Position numbers and translations under genes: made by a program. A stretch of DNA of 64,000 bases from Pedobacter riviphilus. Lineage in GTDB: Bacteria > Bacteroidota > Bacteroidia > Sphingobacteriales > Sphingobacteriaceae. Where the stretch lies: NCBI RefSeq assembly GCF_014692875.1, contig NZ_CP061171.1, positions 1,364,001 to 1,428,000 on the forward strand, in the 5' to 3' direction. The notes beneath the pieces are model-generated. The model searched no databases and was not told the origin of the DNA. It saw nothing but the letters and a program-made list of their open reading frames with translations. This document shows, one piece after another, positions 8,396-18,112 of this stretch; positions within the stretch are counted from its first letter, which is position 1, and the number at the start of each line of letters is the position of its first letter.

Positions 8396-8950
8396 ATGGA
8401 AAAAATCAATGCCCTGAAAACCGGATCTGATGTTGCTTTCAAAGCAGTATTCGAAAGCTCATGGGAAAAGGTCTATCGTTATTTAGTAAACAAAACAAGG
8501 GATGCTGACCAGGCAAAAGATCTGACACAGCTGGTTTTTATCAAGCTATGGACCTACCGGATCAGTTTGTCAGATGAAATTCCATTAGATACCCAAATAT
8601 TCCGCAAAACAAAACAGGTACTGATCGATTGGCTAAGGGCAGAAATGCGAAAAAGGGAATATATTTTCTCAAATTCCCCTGAGGCTACAGATAGTAGCTG
8701 GGACCAGATCAATCATCAGACCGATATCACAAACCATCTTTATTGGGCAATAGACAAACTACCGCCAAAGAGAAAAGAAATATTTGAGCTAAGGCATATA
8801 CAAGGTTATTCCTATAAGGAAATAGCAGAAAAGCTCGGTATTTCAACAAAGACCATAGACAGCCAGCTGGTTAAAGCCAATATCCAGCTGCGCAAGATTC
8901 TGCAACTCTCTATCTGGGCAGCCATCACAGGTTCTGGATTTCTAAATTAA
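8396..8950 (+). CDS. ECF-type RNA polymerase sigma factor (FecI-like)
   Basis: A 184-residue sigma-70-family ECF factor. Region 2 is at about residues 20-90 (WEKVYRYLVNKTRDADQAKDL, then VFIKLW) and region 4 at about 120-175 (LPPKRKEIFELRHIQGYS, then IAEKLGISTKTIDSQLVKA). It is followed 64 nt later by a FecR-type anti-sigma gene and then a SusC/SusD pair, the canonical cell-surface-signalling arrangement in Bacteroidota. It would direct transcription of the 10138-17547 genes when the receptor is occupied. Confidence 0.9.
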   Translation: MEKINALKTGSDVAFKAVFESSWEKVYRYLVNKTRDADQAKDLTQLVFIKLWTYRISLSDEIPLDTQIFRKTKQVLIDWLRAEMRKREYIFSNSPEATDSSWDQINHQTDITNHLYWAIDKLPPKRKEIFELRHIQGYSYKEIAEKLGISTKTIDSQLVKANIQLRKILQLSIWAAITGSGFLN

Positions 8951-9014
8951 TTTTTTTTAATCCCCGGTAGGGAGATCGTCAAAGTCCAGCGTACATGTAT
9001 CTAAAAAGCTTCAC

Positions 9015-10072
9015 ATGGACCAAATAGAGCTGATCAAAAAATTCTTAAGAAATGAATGCAGCAGAGAGGAAGAGATTCTTATTGACCGCATCCTCATGGA
9101 AAATCCCGATTTAGTTGACGAACAGCTAAACGCCAAAGAATGGGATAAAGCCGAAGTCCTTTCCGGCAAATCCGATCAGCTAAAAGATGAAATATGGGCT
9201 GGCGTTTACGCAGCTACTCGTCCAAGAAAGAAAATAATACAGTTATGGAAACCGCTAAGCCTTGCGGCAAGTCTCGTACTGGTTTTGGGCTTAATTTATT
9301 TTCGCTTACCCTCAGGCGATAAAAACCACGGCGATATTACCAATAGCCAGTTAGCGCTAAAGACAGCGAGCAATAAAACAACTGGATACCTGAAGTTTAG
9401 CATGCCTGATGGTAGCATAATCACCTTGTCCCCAGGTGCAGCTATTTCATATCCGGAAAACTTTGGTAGCAATAGAAAAATATTTTTAAAAACAGGAAAA
9501 GCAGCCTTTGAGATTGCAAAAGATAAGGTGCATCCATTCACTGTATGGGCAAAAAATATTGCCACCACAGCCCTGGGTACGAAATTTACAGTTGCCGAGT
9601 TAAAAAGCGGCGTTGATGTTAAACTCTATGAGGGGAAAGTGGTAGTAGATGCCTTTGATCAAAAGAGCAAGAAACGTTCAGACTTTTTAAAGCCCGGCCA
9701 GCGCTACACCACTAGTTTAGATAAGAAAACCCAGAGGTTATCAACCTTTAGCGGAGATTTCGATGGTGCTATAGACAAACGCCTGGGGGTGATCAGTAAT
9801 CTTGTTCCCGGGCTTTGGCTAAGGGTATGAGGATCGTAAATACCCCGCTAAGCGAGGTGTTTAAACAGATGGAACTCGCCTATCAAATCAAAATAGATTT
9901 CCAACAAAGCGAGGTCGAGAATAAATACTTCACAGGAAGTTTTAGTGGAAAGGAAACCCCAATGGAAATTTTAAAAATCATTGCTTCCATAAACGAAATC
10001 ACCGTTCAACGCGATGGATTAGGATATCAGATCCGTGGCCAAATAGAAAAGGCTAGTAAACCTGAACGTTAG
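9015..10072 (+). pseudogene. FecR-family anti-sigma factor, frame broken near 9818
   Basis: The first 265 or so codons give the cytoplasmic anti-sigma N-terminus (starting MDQIELIKKFLR), one transmembrane helix near residue 85 and the periplasmic FecR domain (AFEIAKDKVHPFTV, ALGTKFTV). The frame then runs into a TGA at 9828. The next frame supplies the missing C-terminal STN-like domain (RIVNTPLSEVFKQMELAYQI) to 10072. Adding one G to the GG at 9817-9818 joins them as GLWAKGMRIVNTPL, which restores the conserved W-x-x-G spacing before this domain. The repaired protein has about 352 residues, normal for the family. A sequencing error is at least as likely as true inactivation. Partner: the sigma factor at 8396. 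Confidence 0.8.
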
Positions 10073-10075
10073 CAG

Positions 10076-10094
10076 CTCGGAATCATAAGCCGAG
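10076..10094 (+). other. Short hairpin in the fecR-susC leader
   Basis: CTCGG (10076-10080) pairs with CCGAG (10090-10094) across a 9-nt loop, just after the FecR stop and 44 nt before the SusC start. There is no U-tract, so it is not an obvious terminator. It may stabilise or separate the susC message. Confidence 0.3.
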
Positions 10095-10137
10095 ATAGCA
10101 GCCAAACCAGAAACCAAAAAAACTATAAATAAGACTA

Positions 10138-13100
10138 ATGAAAACCCGAAGAAAAACGAGGTGGAAGCAGATCAATTGTCTGCTATTGCTCATGCTATGC
10201 CATCTTTGCCTATATGCACAGAAAAATCCAAAAATTACAGGTAAGGTTCTTGATGATAAATCGCTGCCCATACCTTTCGTCACAGTTAAAATCATAAAGG
10301 ATACTGATACTACCAAGCAGACGAAGGTATTAACAGATTCTCTGGGTGTCTTTTCATTTTCCAACCTGCAGCCCAATGCCAGCTATTCCTTAATTTTTTC
10401 CAGTATTGGATTTGAAAACCAGCAGCTCAAAAACCTGAAAGTATCAGCGCAGGGAAACAGCTCAATAGTTATACGGCTGGAAACAGCGGAAACTACCAAA
10501 CTTAGCGAGGTAGTAGTGGTTGGCTATGGGACACAGAAAAAAGTAAACCTGACGGGCGCAGTAAGTGTAGTTGATGGAAAAGCGCTACAAAACAGACCGG
10601 TAAATAATGTCAGCCAGGCACTCTACGGCAATACACCCGGGCTTACCATAGGCTATGGCAATAACGGATTTGAACCAGGTGCTGCCCCGTCGGTTCAGAT
10701 CCGCGGACAGGGCTCCCCTTATGTGCTTATAGATGGTACCGTTGGAGATATCAATGCCCTAGACCCAAATACCGTAGAGAGTATCTCGGTATTAAAAGAT
10801 GCAGCTGCATCAGCCATATATGGGGCCCGTGCGCCATACGGCGTCCTGCTGATTACCACAAAATCAGGAAAAGCCAACCAGGCTCCACAGATTGATTTCT
10901 CCATCAATGGCGGACCAACTACTATTATTAATAAACCCCGTATGGTTGACTCTTATACCTTTGCCAGAGCTATTAATGAAATGCATGATAACCAGGGCGT
11001 GGCCAGGCTATTTACAGGATCCACAATAGATAGGATTATCGCTTATATCAATGACCCTACACTTCCCGAGACAGTCCCCGATGCCTCAAACCCGACCAAG
11101 TGGTCAACTTACCAGCTGTCAAATGGCAATAACGACTGGATAAATATTCATTTTGGTTCAGGCTATAGGACACAGGAAAACCTTTCAGTCAGAGGCGGCT
11201 CAAAATCCATGGCCTATTACCTGTCTGCAGGGCACGCCAGCGAAAAAGGACCGTTAAAAATGGTCGATGATAAATATGGCCGTTATAACCTTACGGCAAA
11301 ACTTGACGCCGATATCACCCCATGGTGGAAAATTAGCTCCAATACCCGCCTGACGAACGAAAACCGAGACAGGCCTATTTACAATGGCGAGGGAGGATAT
11401 GGTATGATCATCCACCAGATATTCCGCACACATCCAGAGGTTTTCCTCAAATCACCAAACGGATATTACTCACAACTATCCCGCATACCGCAAATGCAGG
11501 CCGGATACGAACGCTTTACAGATAACGAGCTCATGCAGCGCCTTGCAACTGAAATCCGACCAGCTAAAAATTGGTCTATAAACGCAGATTATTCCATCAA
11601 TTATAACGTTAATAACTTCGAAGGCGCAAACCTGGTTGCCTATGAAGACCAGGTAGACGGTAGCTTACTACCCATATCGCTCACAGTGCCGTCCTCTATC
11701 TCGAAAGATAAAGCAAATACCACATATAAAGCGCTAAATATCTTCTCGTCCTATAAATTTAATATTGGTCCAAAGAACTGCTTTGAGCTAATGGGAGGAT
11801 ATCAACAGGAATCTAATAAATATGATTACCTAAGCGGATTAAAAAGAGAGCTGATAACAAAAGAGGTTATCTCTATCACTACCGCCACCGGCGAGATGCA
11901 GGTATCAGATGCCATATCACATTGGGCAACCCAAGGCTTTTTTGGACGGCTAAACTATAATTTCAATGATAAATACCTGCTTGAATCAAACCTTAGGTAT
12001 GATGGAACCTCAAGGTTTGCCGATAGCAAAAGATGGGGCTTTTTCCCTTCGCTGTCAGCAGGATGGGTAGTATCCAATGAAAAGTTCTGGTCAGCCTTTA
12101 GCGGTAAAATCCAATACCTGAAATTGCGTGGATCATGGGGAATGCTCGGCAACCAAAATGTAGCCTCATATCAGGATCTTGCCCTAATAGGGGTTAGGAC
12201 AAACCTGGACTGGATACTCAATGGCAAAAGATCTGCCTACACGCTAGCCCCAAACCTTATCAATCCATACCTTACCTGGGAATCATCCAGAACTACAGAC
12301 TTGGGAATTGAATTCTCAGTTCTCAACAACAGGTTAAAAGTAGAGTTTGATTACTATCGCCGCTTAACATTAGATCGATTAGGTCCTGCCAAAGCATTGC
12401 CCGCAGTGCTGGGAGCAGCTGTCCCACGAGAAAATAATTCAGAGCTACAAACAAAAGGCTGGGATTTGAGCATCACATGGAAAGGAAAAGCCGGCAGCGA
12501 CTTCAACTATTCGGTTACCGCAAATGTATTCGATAACATCAATACGGTGAGCAAATACCCAAATCCTACGGGAATTTTAACCACCGATTACACCGGAAAA
12601 AAAGTAGGGGAGATCTGGGGATACCAAACAGTGGGCTTAATCCAGAGCCAGGCACAGGCCGATAGGATAAACAGCAGCAAATCGCAGAACTTTATTAACG
12701 GCCAGCTATGGAGAACAGGCGATGTCGAATACCAGGATTTAAATGGCGACGGCATTGTCAATAACGGAAAGAATACGACGGGCGATCATGGAGATCTAAC
12801 GGTAATTGGCAACAATACGGCCAGATACCAGTTTGGATTAAACCTCTCGGCAAGTTATAAAAACTTCGATCTGGGTGTTTTCTTTCAGGGGGTAGCTAAA
12901 AGAGACTTATGGTTAAGCGGCAATATCTTTTGGGGATTCAACCAGTGGAACCAATCCTCGTTGTTTCCAAACCATTTGGATTATTACCGCGATAGTGAGG
13001 CATCCAAATACTCTGGACTCGGAGTAAACACCGATGCCTACTTTCCACGTCCTTATAGTAATGCAGCCCAGTATGCGAAAAACCAGCAGATACAGACACG

Positions 13101-13346
13101 TTATCTCCAAAATGGCGCATACATACGCTTAAAAACCTGCAGTTAGGTTATACCATGCCTGAAAGCCTAATGCGTTGGGCAAAGCTAAAAAGAGCCCGGA
13201 TATACTTCTCGGGAGAAAATATTTACACCATTTCAAAGCTGCCCATAGGTTTTGATCCAGAGACGGCAGCCCTGGGTGAGCTTGGCAATGGAAAGAGCAT
13301 GTTTTCTCAGGCCATCTGGGCTTTCGGACTGAATGTTTCATTTTAA
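10138..13346 (+). pseudogene. SusC/RagA-family TonB-dependent receptor, frame broken at 13131-13135
   Basis: Outer-membrane TonB-dependent importer: signal peptide (LLLLMLCHLCLYAQ), carboxypeptidase-regulatory-like domain at about 32-115, the SusC hallmark EVVVVGYGTQKKVNLTGAV at about 123, a plug (SISVLKDAAASAIYGARAPYG) and a long beta-barrel. The frame ends early at residue 1002 in IRLKTCS. The next frame holds the last barrel strands ending GLNVSF. One extra A in the AAAAA run at 13131-13135 restores IRLKNLQLGYTMPES and a protein of about 1069 residues. It lacks an STN domain even though it follows a sigma/FecR pair. The neighbouring phosphoesterases suggest a phosphodiester-containing substrate rather than a plain glycan (inference). 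Confidence 0.87.
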
Positions 13347-13440
13347 GGATCGGCTAAAACAAACAGCTAAAAAACAAGCGACAAACAAAACTGACCAAGA
13401 CGGCTATTCATTAGGCAATGAAAAATAAAAAAGTTATAAG

Positions 13441-15201
13441 ATGAAAAATAAAACGCTAATCATACTCAATGTGGCGATGCTGCTGCTAGCCGCATCTTGC
13501 AGGAAAGACTATTTAGATAGGCCACCGCTCACCCAGATAGAAAACGAGGCATATTGGAAGACAGCCAGTGACCTGGAGAAATATACGCTACAATTCTACA
13601 ATACCTTTCCAGGCTATGGAACGGTAGGGAGTTATATGGGCTATATCGGCTGGGACGGAACAAGAGGATCTGACACCCAGATTTCGGCATCACCGAGCAC
13701 GCTTTGGAATGGAACGAACCAACCGGTGACTGCTACTGGAAACTGGAGTTGGGAGAACATCAGAAGCGTAAATATATTTTTTAAAAACTACCGCCGCGCT
13801 CAGGAGCCATTCGAAAAGATCAAACACTTTGTAGGCGAGGCCCATTTTTTTAAAGCCTGGTTTTATTTTGAAAAAGTCCGCCAGTATGGCGATGTACCCT
13901 GGTTTACGGAGACACTGGATATGGAGTCTGAAGGTTTATATAAAGCAAGAGACCCAAGAACATTAGTAATTGATTCAATTTTAGCTAACCTGGATAAAGC
14001 CATCGAATACCTCAAGCCCATCTCGCAGGCGGATGGCGGAAACAACAGACTTTCGAAAGAAGCCGCCTTACTTTTCAAATCCCGGGTAGGCTTATATGAG
14101 GGTACATGGCAAAAATATCATAAAGGCACCGCCTTTGGAACAACAAATGCGGACCCAAATAAGTACTTAAGGGCTGCAGTAAATGCCTCAGAAGAGTTAA
14201 TGGTTGCCAAATACGGCAGAGCGCTTTATTCCAACAATAATCCAGACAACGACTATTGTAAACTGTTCTCATTAATCAACCAATCAAACAATAAGGAAGT
14301 TATTCTATGGAAAGCCTATTCAGCGAACCTCCAGTCATCGCATTCCTTTCAGATCTATGTATCTGACCGTACCGCAGGGATCAGCATTACCTTACAGCAG
14401 GTCTATCAATACCTTGGTAAAGATGGCAATCCTTATGATTATTTCACAATCGGAAAAACCACTAAGGGAAGCGGCTTTTTATCTAAGATAGCAAGCGAAT
14501 GCGACCCCCGCTTGAAGCAGACCATTTGGACCCCGGGGGAGACCATGTGGGACAATAGCTTCGGAAAAGGTATTTTTGATAAACCCTTTTTAGATAAATC
14601 AGGCGAAACGCTAAACAACACAGGTTTCCAGATCCGAAAAGGAAACGACCCCAAAGACCCGCAGGCAGGCAGCGGCGTTTCATGGAACACCAGTTGTGAA
14701 ACAGGAGCAATTCTTTTCCGCTATGCCGAGGCCCTGCTTAATTACGCCGAAGCCAAAGCCGAACTATCAGAGGTCGTAGATTATTCAAAATCCATCAACC
14801 TGCTAAGATCCAGGGCAGGCATGCCCAATTTCAAGGTACAGGCCGATCCCAATAGATCCCGTTATGCCGATTATGGATATACCATAACAGACGAACTACA
14901 GGAAATACGCAGGGAACGCACTGTAGAGCTAGGTGCTGAAGGCTTCCGATTTGACGATATCAGGCGATGGGCTGCCCATAACCTGCTAAAAGGCAAACGC
15001 CCAAAGGGCTACCCTTACCAAGCCAGTGAGTGGACTGGAAAAAACATCAGCTATAAAGCAGACGCTGATGGATTTCTGGATCCTTTCGTTTCGCAAATGA
15101 CCAACGGTTATGGCTTCAATCCATCCAGAGATTATCTGGAATGCATTCCACTAAACGAAATTACCTTGAATCCAAAACTTAAACAAAATCCGGGATGGTA
15201 A
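13441..15201 (+). CDS. SusD/RagB-family surface lipoprotein
   Basis: A 586-residue lipoprotein with an SPII lipobox (LLLAASC, lipid Cys at about 20) followed by RKDYLDRPPLTQI, the standard SusD opening. The TPR-like SusD fold is indicated by FKAWFYFEKVRQYGDVPW at about 140 and LFRYAEALLNYAEAKAEL near 425, and the C-terminal RagB region by ELGAEGFRFDDIRRW. It caps the SusC barrel on the cell surface and binds the ligand. It follows SusC by 94 nt, and its stop is 5 nt before a possible start of the phosphoesterase gene, so all four genes form one operon. The gene uses ATA, CTA and C-ending codons more freely than the 42-58 kb cluster. Confidence 0.93.
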   Translation: MKNKTLIILNVAMLLLAASCRKDYLDRPPLTQIENEAYWKTASDLEKYTLQFYNTFPGYGTVGSYMGYIGWDGTRGSDTQISASPSTLWNGTNQPVTATGNWSWENIRSVNIFFKNYRRAQEPFEKIKHFVGEAHFFKAWFYFEKVRQYGDVPWFTETLDMESEGLYKARDPRTLVIDSILANLDKAIEYLKPISQADGGNNRLSKEAALLFKSRVGLYEGTWQKYHKGTAFGTTNADPNKYLRAAVNASEELMVAKYGRALYSNNNPDNDYCKLFSLINQSNNKEVILWKAYSANLQSSHSFQIYVSDRTAGISITLQQVYQYLGKDGNPYDYFTIGKTTKGSGFLSKIASECDPRLKQTIWTPGETMWDNSFGKGIFDKPFLDKSGETLNNTGFQIRKGNDPKDPQAGSGVSWNTSCETGAILFRYAEALLNYAEAKAELSEVVDYSKSINLLRSRAGMPNFKVQADPNRSRYADYGYTITDELQEIRRERTVELGAEGFRFDDIRRWAAHNLLKGKRPKGYPYQASEWTGKNISYKADADGFLDPFVSQMTNGYGFNPSRDYLECIPLNEITLNPKLKQNPGW

Positions 15202-15206
15202 GCACT

Positions 15207-16217
15207 ATGAAAAGAAAAGAAACAATAAAAAACAAAGAAACTCATCAGGCAGGTCAGGTCAGGCAAAGCGCACAAATGGGCAAAACCAAACAAATAAATG
15301 AAATGCCCTGCAAACAGAATCCCTTAAGAGTATTAATGCTAATGCTCTTTTGTATCTGTTTGCTCGTTCCAGGCGCCAGTGCACAGAGCGAAAAGCCAGA
15401 CTTAAGCTTCGGGATCATCGCCGATATTCAATACGCCCAGGCAGCTAGCCGCGGAACAAGATTTTATAAAAATTCACTATCAAAACTCTCCACTGCGATA
15501 GGGGAACTCAATAAAGAGAAGCTTGCTTTTCTCGTTAATTTGGGCGACGTGACGGATAGAAACCCAGAAGACCTTAAGCCGGTACTAAACGAGCTTGATA
15601 AGTTCTATAACAAAGTCTACAACCTGGTTGGAAACCATGATTATGCCGGGATAGAGAATAACCAAAGTCTTTACAAGGCATTAAACATGCCAGGGGAATA
15701 CTACGCCGTTAAAAAAGAGGGATGGCGTCTGCTGATGTTAAACACCAACGAGCTTTCCAGTTATGCCAATATAAAAGGCACTTGGAAAGAAGCCGAATTC
15801 GATTCGCTCTCAGTAAACGCAAGAAAAGCAGGTAGTAAAAATCTGGAGTCTTACAATGGAGCATTAAGCAGCAGACAAAAGTTATGGTTGGAAAACAATC
15901 TGCAGCAAGCGGTATCAAAAAATGAGAAAGTAATCATTTTTTCACACCACCCTTTTAGCTGCGCGGATGGCCTGGAAGTCATCAATGGAAAAGAACTAAT
16001 CACTTTGGTTTCCAGATACCCCTGTGTAAAAGCACTCATTGCTGGCCATCACCATACCGGTGGATATTGTGAAGAATCCGGCATTCCTTCTGTCATTGTC
16101 GAAGGGATGGTAGAAACAGAACAGGAGAATGCATGGGGCGTAGTAGAGCTATATAAAGATAAGATAATGATAAAGGGAAAAGGCAGAGTGACTTCTAGAA
16201 CCATTGAATTTAAATAA
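15207..16217 (+). CDS. Exported calcineurin-like metallophosphoesterase, ADPRibase-Mn-like
   Basis: The metallophosphoesterase motifs appear in order: FGIIADIQYA (metal Asp, in the D-x-Q form used by Mn-dependent ADP-ribose/CDP-alcohol diphosphatases), NLGDVTDR, VGNHDY, IFSHHPF and IAGHHHTGG. A signal peptide (LMLMLFCICLLVPGASAQ) precedes the domain, so the enzyme acts outside the cytoplasm. ATG 15207 directly follows the SusD stop but gives a long polar N-terminus. ATG 15303 (MPCKQNPLRV) gives a normal-length signal peptide and may be the true start. It lies between SusD and a sphingomyelinase-D-like lipoprotein, which suggests sequential cleavage of phosphodiester substrates. The family also includes cyclic-phosphate hydrolysing activity, which could matter here (inference). 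Confidence 0.82.
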   Translation: MKRKETIKNKETHQAGQVRQSAQMGKTKQINEMPCKQNPLRVLMLMLFCICLLVPGASAQSEKPDLSFGIIADIQYAQAASRGTRFYKNSLSKLSTAIGELNKEKLAFLVNLGDVTDRNPEDLKPVLNELDKFYNKVYNLVGNHDYAGIENNQSLYKALNMPGEYYAVKKEGWRLLMLNTNELSSYANIKGTWKEAEFDSLSVNARKAGSKNLESYNGALSSRQKLWLENNLQQAVSKNEKVIIFSHHPFSCADGLEVINGKELITLVSRYPCVKALIAGHHHTGGYCEESGIPSVIVEGMVETEQENAWGVVELYKDKIMIKGKGRVTSRTIEFK

Positions 16218-16266
16218 TAACCATAATAACCAATAAACAAGAACCAAAATCAAAAATCAAAAAACA

Positions 16267-17547
16267 ATGTTAAACAAAAACCTATTTAAAATCTACAGTG
16301 TAGTTTTTGCACTAACACTTCTTTTTACAGCCTGTAAAAAGAATGTATCCGAAAGTCAAAACGAGCTATCAGGGCCTGGAAAACTATCAGCCAAGCAAAG
16401 TTCGCAAACGCTAACCGCAGGCCCGGCAATAGTAAGTGCCCACCGCGTAAACGACTTAATCAAGGTCGATGAGATTAAAAACGCCGGAATTAACAGTCTG
16501 GAAGTAGATATTTTTGTCGGCACTAAAAATGGTCAGCCAACTTGTTTGATCGGCCATGAGGCAGCAACAGCCACTGGCCAAACTTTGCTGGAATATTTTG
16601 CAAACCTCAATCAAAAGATGAGCGGTTTTGAATTCGTGTGGTTAGATTGCAAAGACCTTAATAGTACAGCCAATGAACAGCTTTTCAAAACCACGCTTGA
16701 GCAACTGGATAACCTCTACGGAATCAAAAATAGAGTCCTGGTTGAAAGCCGTTACATCTCTTATTTGGTTAATCTAAAACAGGACGGCTGGAAGGTAAGC
16801 TATTATTGCAATTGGGAAGATGTGTATGGAAAACCAGCCGCACAGCAACAAACCGCAATGGCCGGGATGTACAGCCAGCTTACTACCTATGGTATAGATG
16901 GCATTAGCTACGATGCAGCGGCCGACGATCCTATGAAAAACTATTTTTCATCTAAAACCATAGGGGGCGTACCCGTTAAAATGTATGCATGGGCGCTCTC
17001 AAGATATTACGGCGAGACAGACCTTACAACAAAATTAGCTGGCTACAGCCATTTGAGCGTATTATTAATTGCATTTTACCCTCAGCAGATTACATTAGTT
17101 AATGGCGCAAATTATAAGCTTGTATCTGCTTTGACTAATGAACCTAGCAAAGTGGTCGACGTTAATGACAGCCCACCTGTTAACGGATCAGATGTATCGC
17201 TCTGGACAAACAATTATCCTACATCAAACAACCAGGTATTTAAGCTTAGATCATTAGGCGGAGGATATTACGCCCTGAAAAGCCTTGCAGATACCACAAA
17301 AGCCCTCAATGTACTTGGTGGAGGATCAGCCAATAGTACGGCAGTACAGGTGTATGATTTTACCAATACCACAGCCCAGCGTTGGCAGATCAATTATGCC
17401 GGCAGCGGATATTATAACCTTACTCCAGCCTGTGCCTCAGGGAAAAACCTCGATGTAAACGGAGGAAGTACAGCCAATGATACCCCAATCCAGATCTACA
17501 GCGCACATACTTACAATTCACAGAAATTTAGATTAGTAAGGCAATAA
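16267..17547 (+). CDS. Lipoprotein with sphingomyelinase-D/PLC-like phosphodiesterase domain and C-terminal ricin-type lectin
   Basis: A 426-residue lipoprotein (lipobox LLFTAC, Cys23). Residues 52-275 match the GDPD-like sphingomyelinase-D/phospholipase-D group: SAHRVND with His59, SLEVDI with Glu79 and Asp81 (the same 20-residue His-Glu spacing as in spider SicTox enzymes), IGHE with His97, and FVWLDCKD. Residues of about 285-426 form a ricin B-type lectin trefoil with QRWQINY and related repeats (ALNVLGG, NLDVNGG). The enzymes of this group cleave choline or ethanolamine phosphodiesters, often leaving a cyclic phosphate. It ends the operon and is followed by a terminator. Surface lipoprotein location and sugar binding are inferred; the substrate could be a phospholipid, a sphingophospholipid or a phosphorylated polymer. 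Confidence 0.78.
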   Translation: MLNKNLFKIYSVVFALTLLFTACKKNVSESQNELSGPGKLSAKQSSQTLTAGPAIVSAHRVNDLIKVDEIKNAGINSLEVDIFVGTKNGQPTCLIGHEAATATGQTLLEYFANLNQKMSGFEFVWLDCKDLNSTANEQLFKTTLEQLDNLYGIKNRVLVESRYISYLVNLKQDGWKVSYYCNWEDVYGKPAAQQQTAMAGMYSQLTTYGIDGISYDAAADDPMKNYFSSKTIGGVPVKMYAWALSRYYGETDLTTKLAGYSHLSVLLIAFYPQQITLVNGANYKLVSALTNEPSKVVDVNDSPPVNGSDVSLWTNNYPTSNNQVFKLRSLGGGYYALKSLADTTKALNVLGGGSANSTAVQVYDFTNTTAQRWQINYAGSGYYNLTPACASGKNLDVNGGSTANDTPIQIYSAHTYNSQKFRLVRQ

Positions 17548-17584
17548 CGGCAATTTACATCTAAAACGCCTCCACAAAACGAGT

Positions 17585-17620
17585 CTCTACCGGGTCAGCA
17601 AAACTCGGTAGAGAATTTTT
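17585..17620 (+). terminator. Intrinsic terminator of the sigma/FecR/SusCD/phosphoesterase locus
   Basis: CTCTACCG (17585-17592) and CGGTAGAG (17606-17613) form a perfect 8-bp stem with a 13-nt loop, followed by AATTTTT. It lies 38 nt after the stop of the ricin-domain phosphodiesterase gene. Confidence 0.85.
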
Positions 17621-17837
17621 GAAAATTTCATGGAAAGATAGCTAGTAGAGAAGATTCACCAAATTCCAAAAGCTTCGCCCAAAGGTTTATCAAGCGTCTT
17701 ACGCTGTACCATACTGAATTTACATACTTTCGCCGAAATAAACAGCTACCTTTCTTCATCAAAATATCTAATAGTGATAAAATAATATACCTTGTCCTTT
17801 TTCAGGTTAGCGGGAACTAAGACTTAAGTTGTACTTA

Positions 17838-18029
17838 TTATGCTACGGGTAAAAAACTGATTAAAATAAGTGGGGTAAGTGCAGGGTCGATTAAACGGGG
17901 TATCATAGTGTTCCAGCATAACTGGACGGTTTGATAATCGCCATGGATTAATACGATGGGTTTGCCCTGTCCGTAAATTTCGTAGTACAGCTTAAGCCCA
18001 TTAACAGGAGCATAACCAGAAGTATCCGG
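17838..18029 (-). pseudogene. Remnant of an alpha/beta hydrolase N-terminus
   Basis: A 63-codon minus-strand frame without a start codon, bounded by in-frame stops. It reads GYAPVNGLKLYYEIYGQG and then KPIVLIHGD, the first two strands and the oxyanion HG of alpha/beta hydrolases. The rest of the fold (nucleophile elbow, His) is absent and the C-terminal half does not resemble the family. It lies downstream of the DHFR-like gene in the same orientation and is best read as a decayed former operon member. The remainder of 17621-18112 shows no gene. Confidence 0.5.
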
Positions 18030-18112
18030 TTATTGCGCGTGAGCTTTTGTATCATGGAGTTTACATTAATTAAGTTCATTAGTGCTAACATGATTATTTT
18101 AATTTTCTGGTT

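Noticed and set aside
9790..9835. Programmed ribosomal frameshift in FecR
   Set aside because: No slippery heptamer or downstream structure was seen, and six other genes show the same kind of single-base break, so base-call error is simpler.
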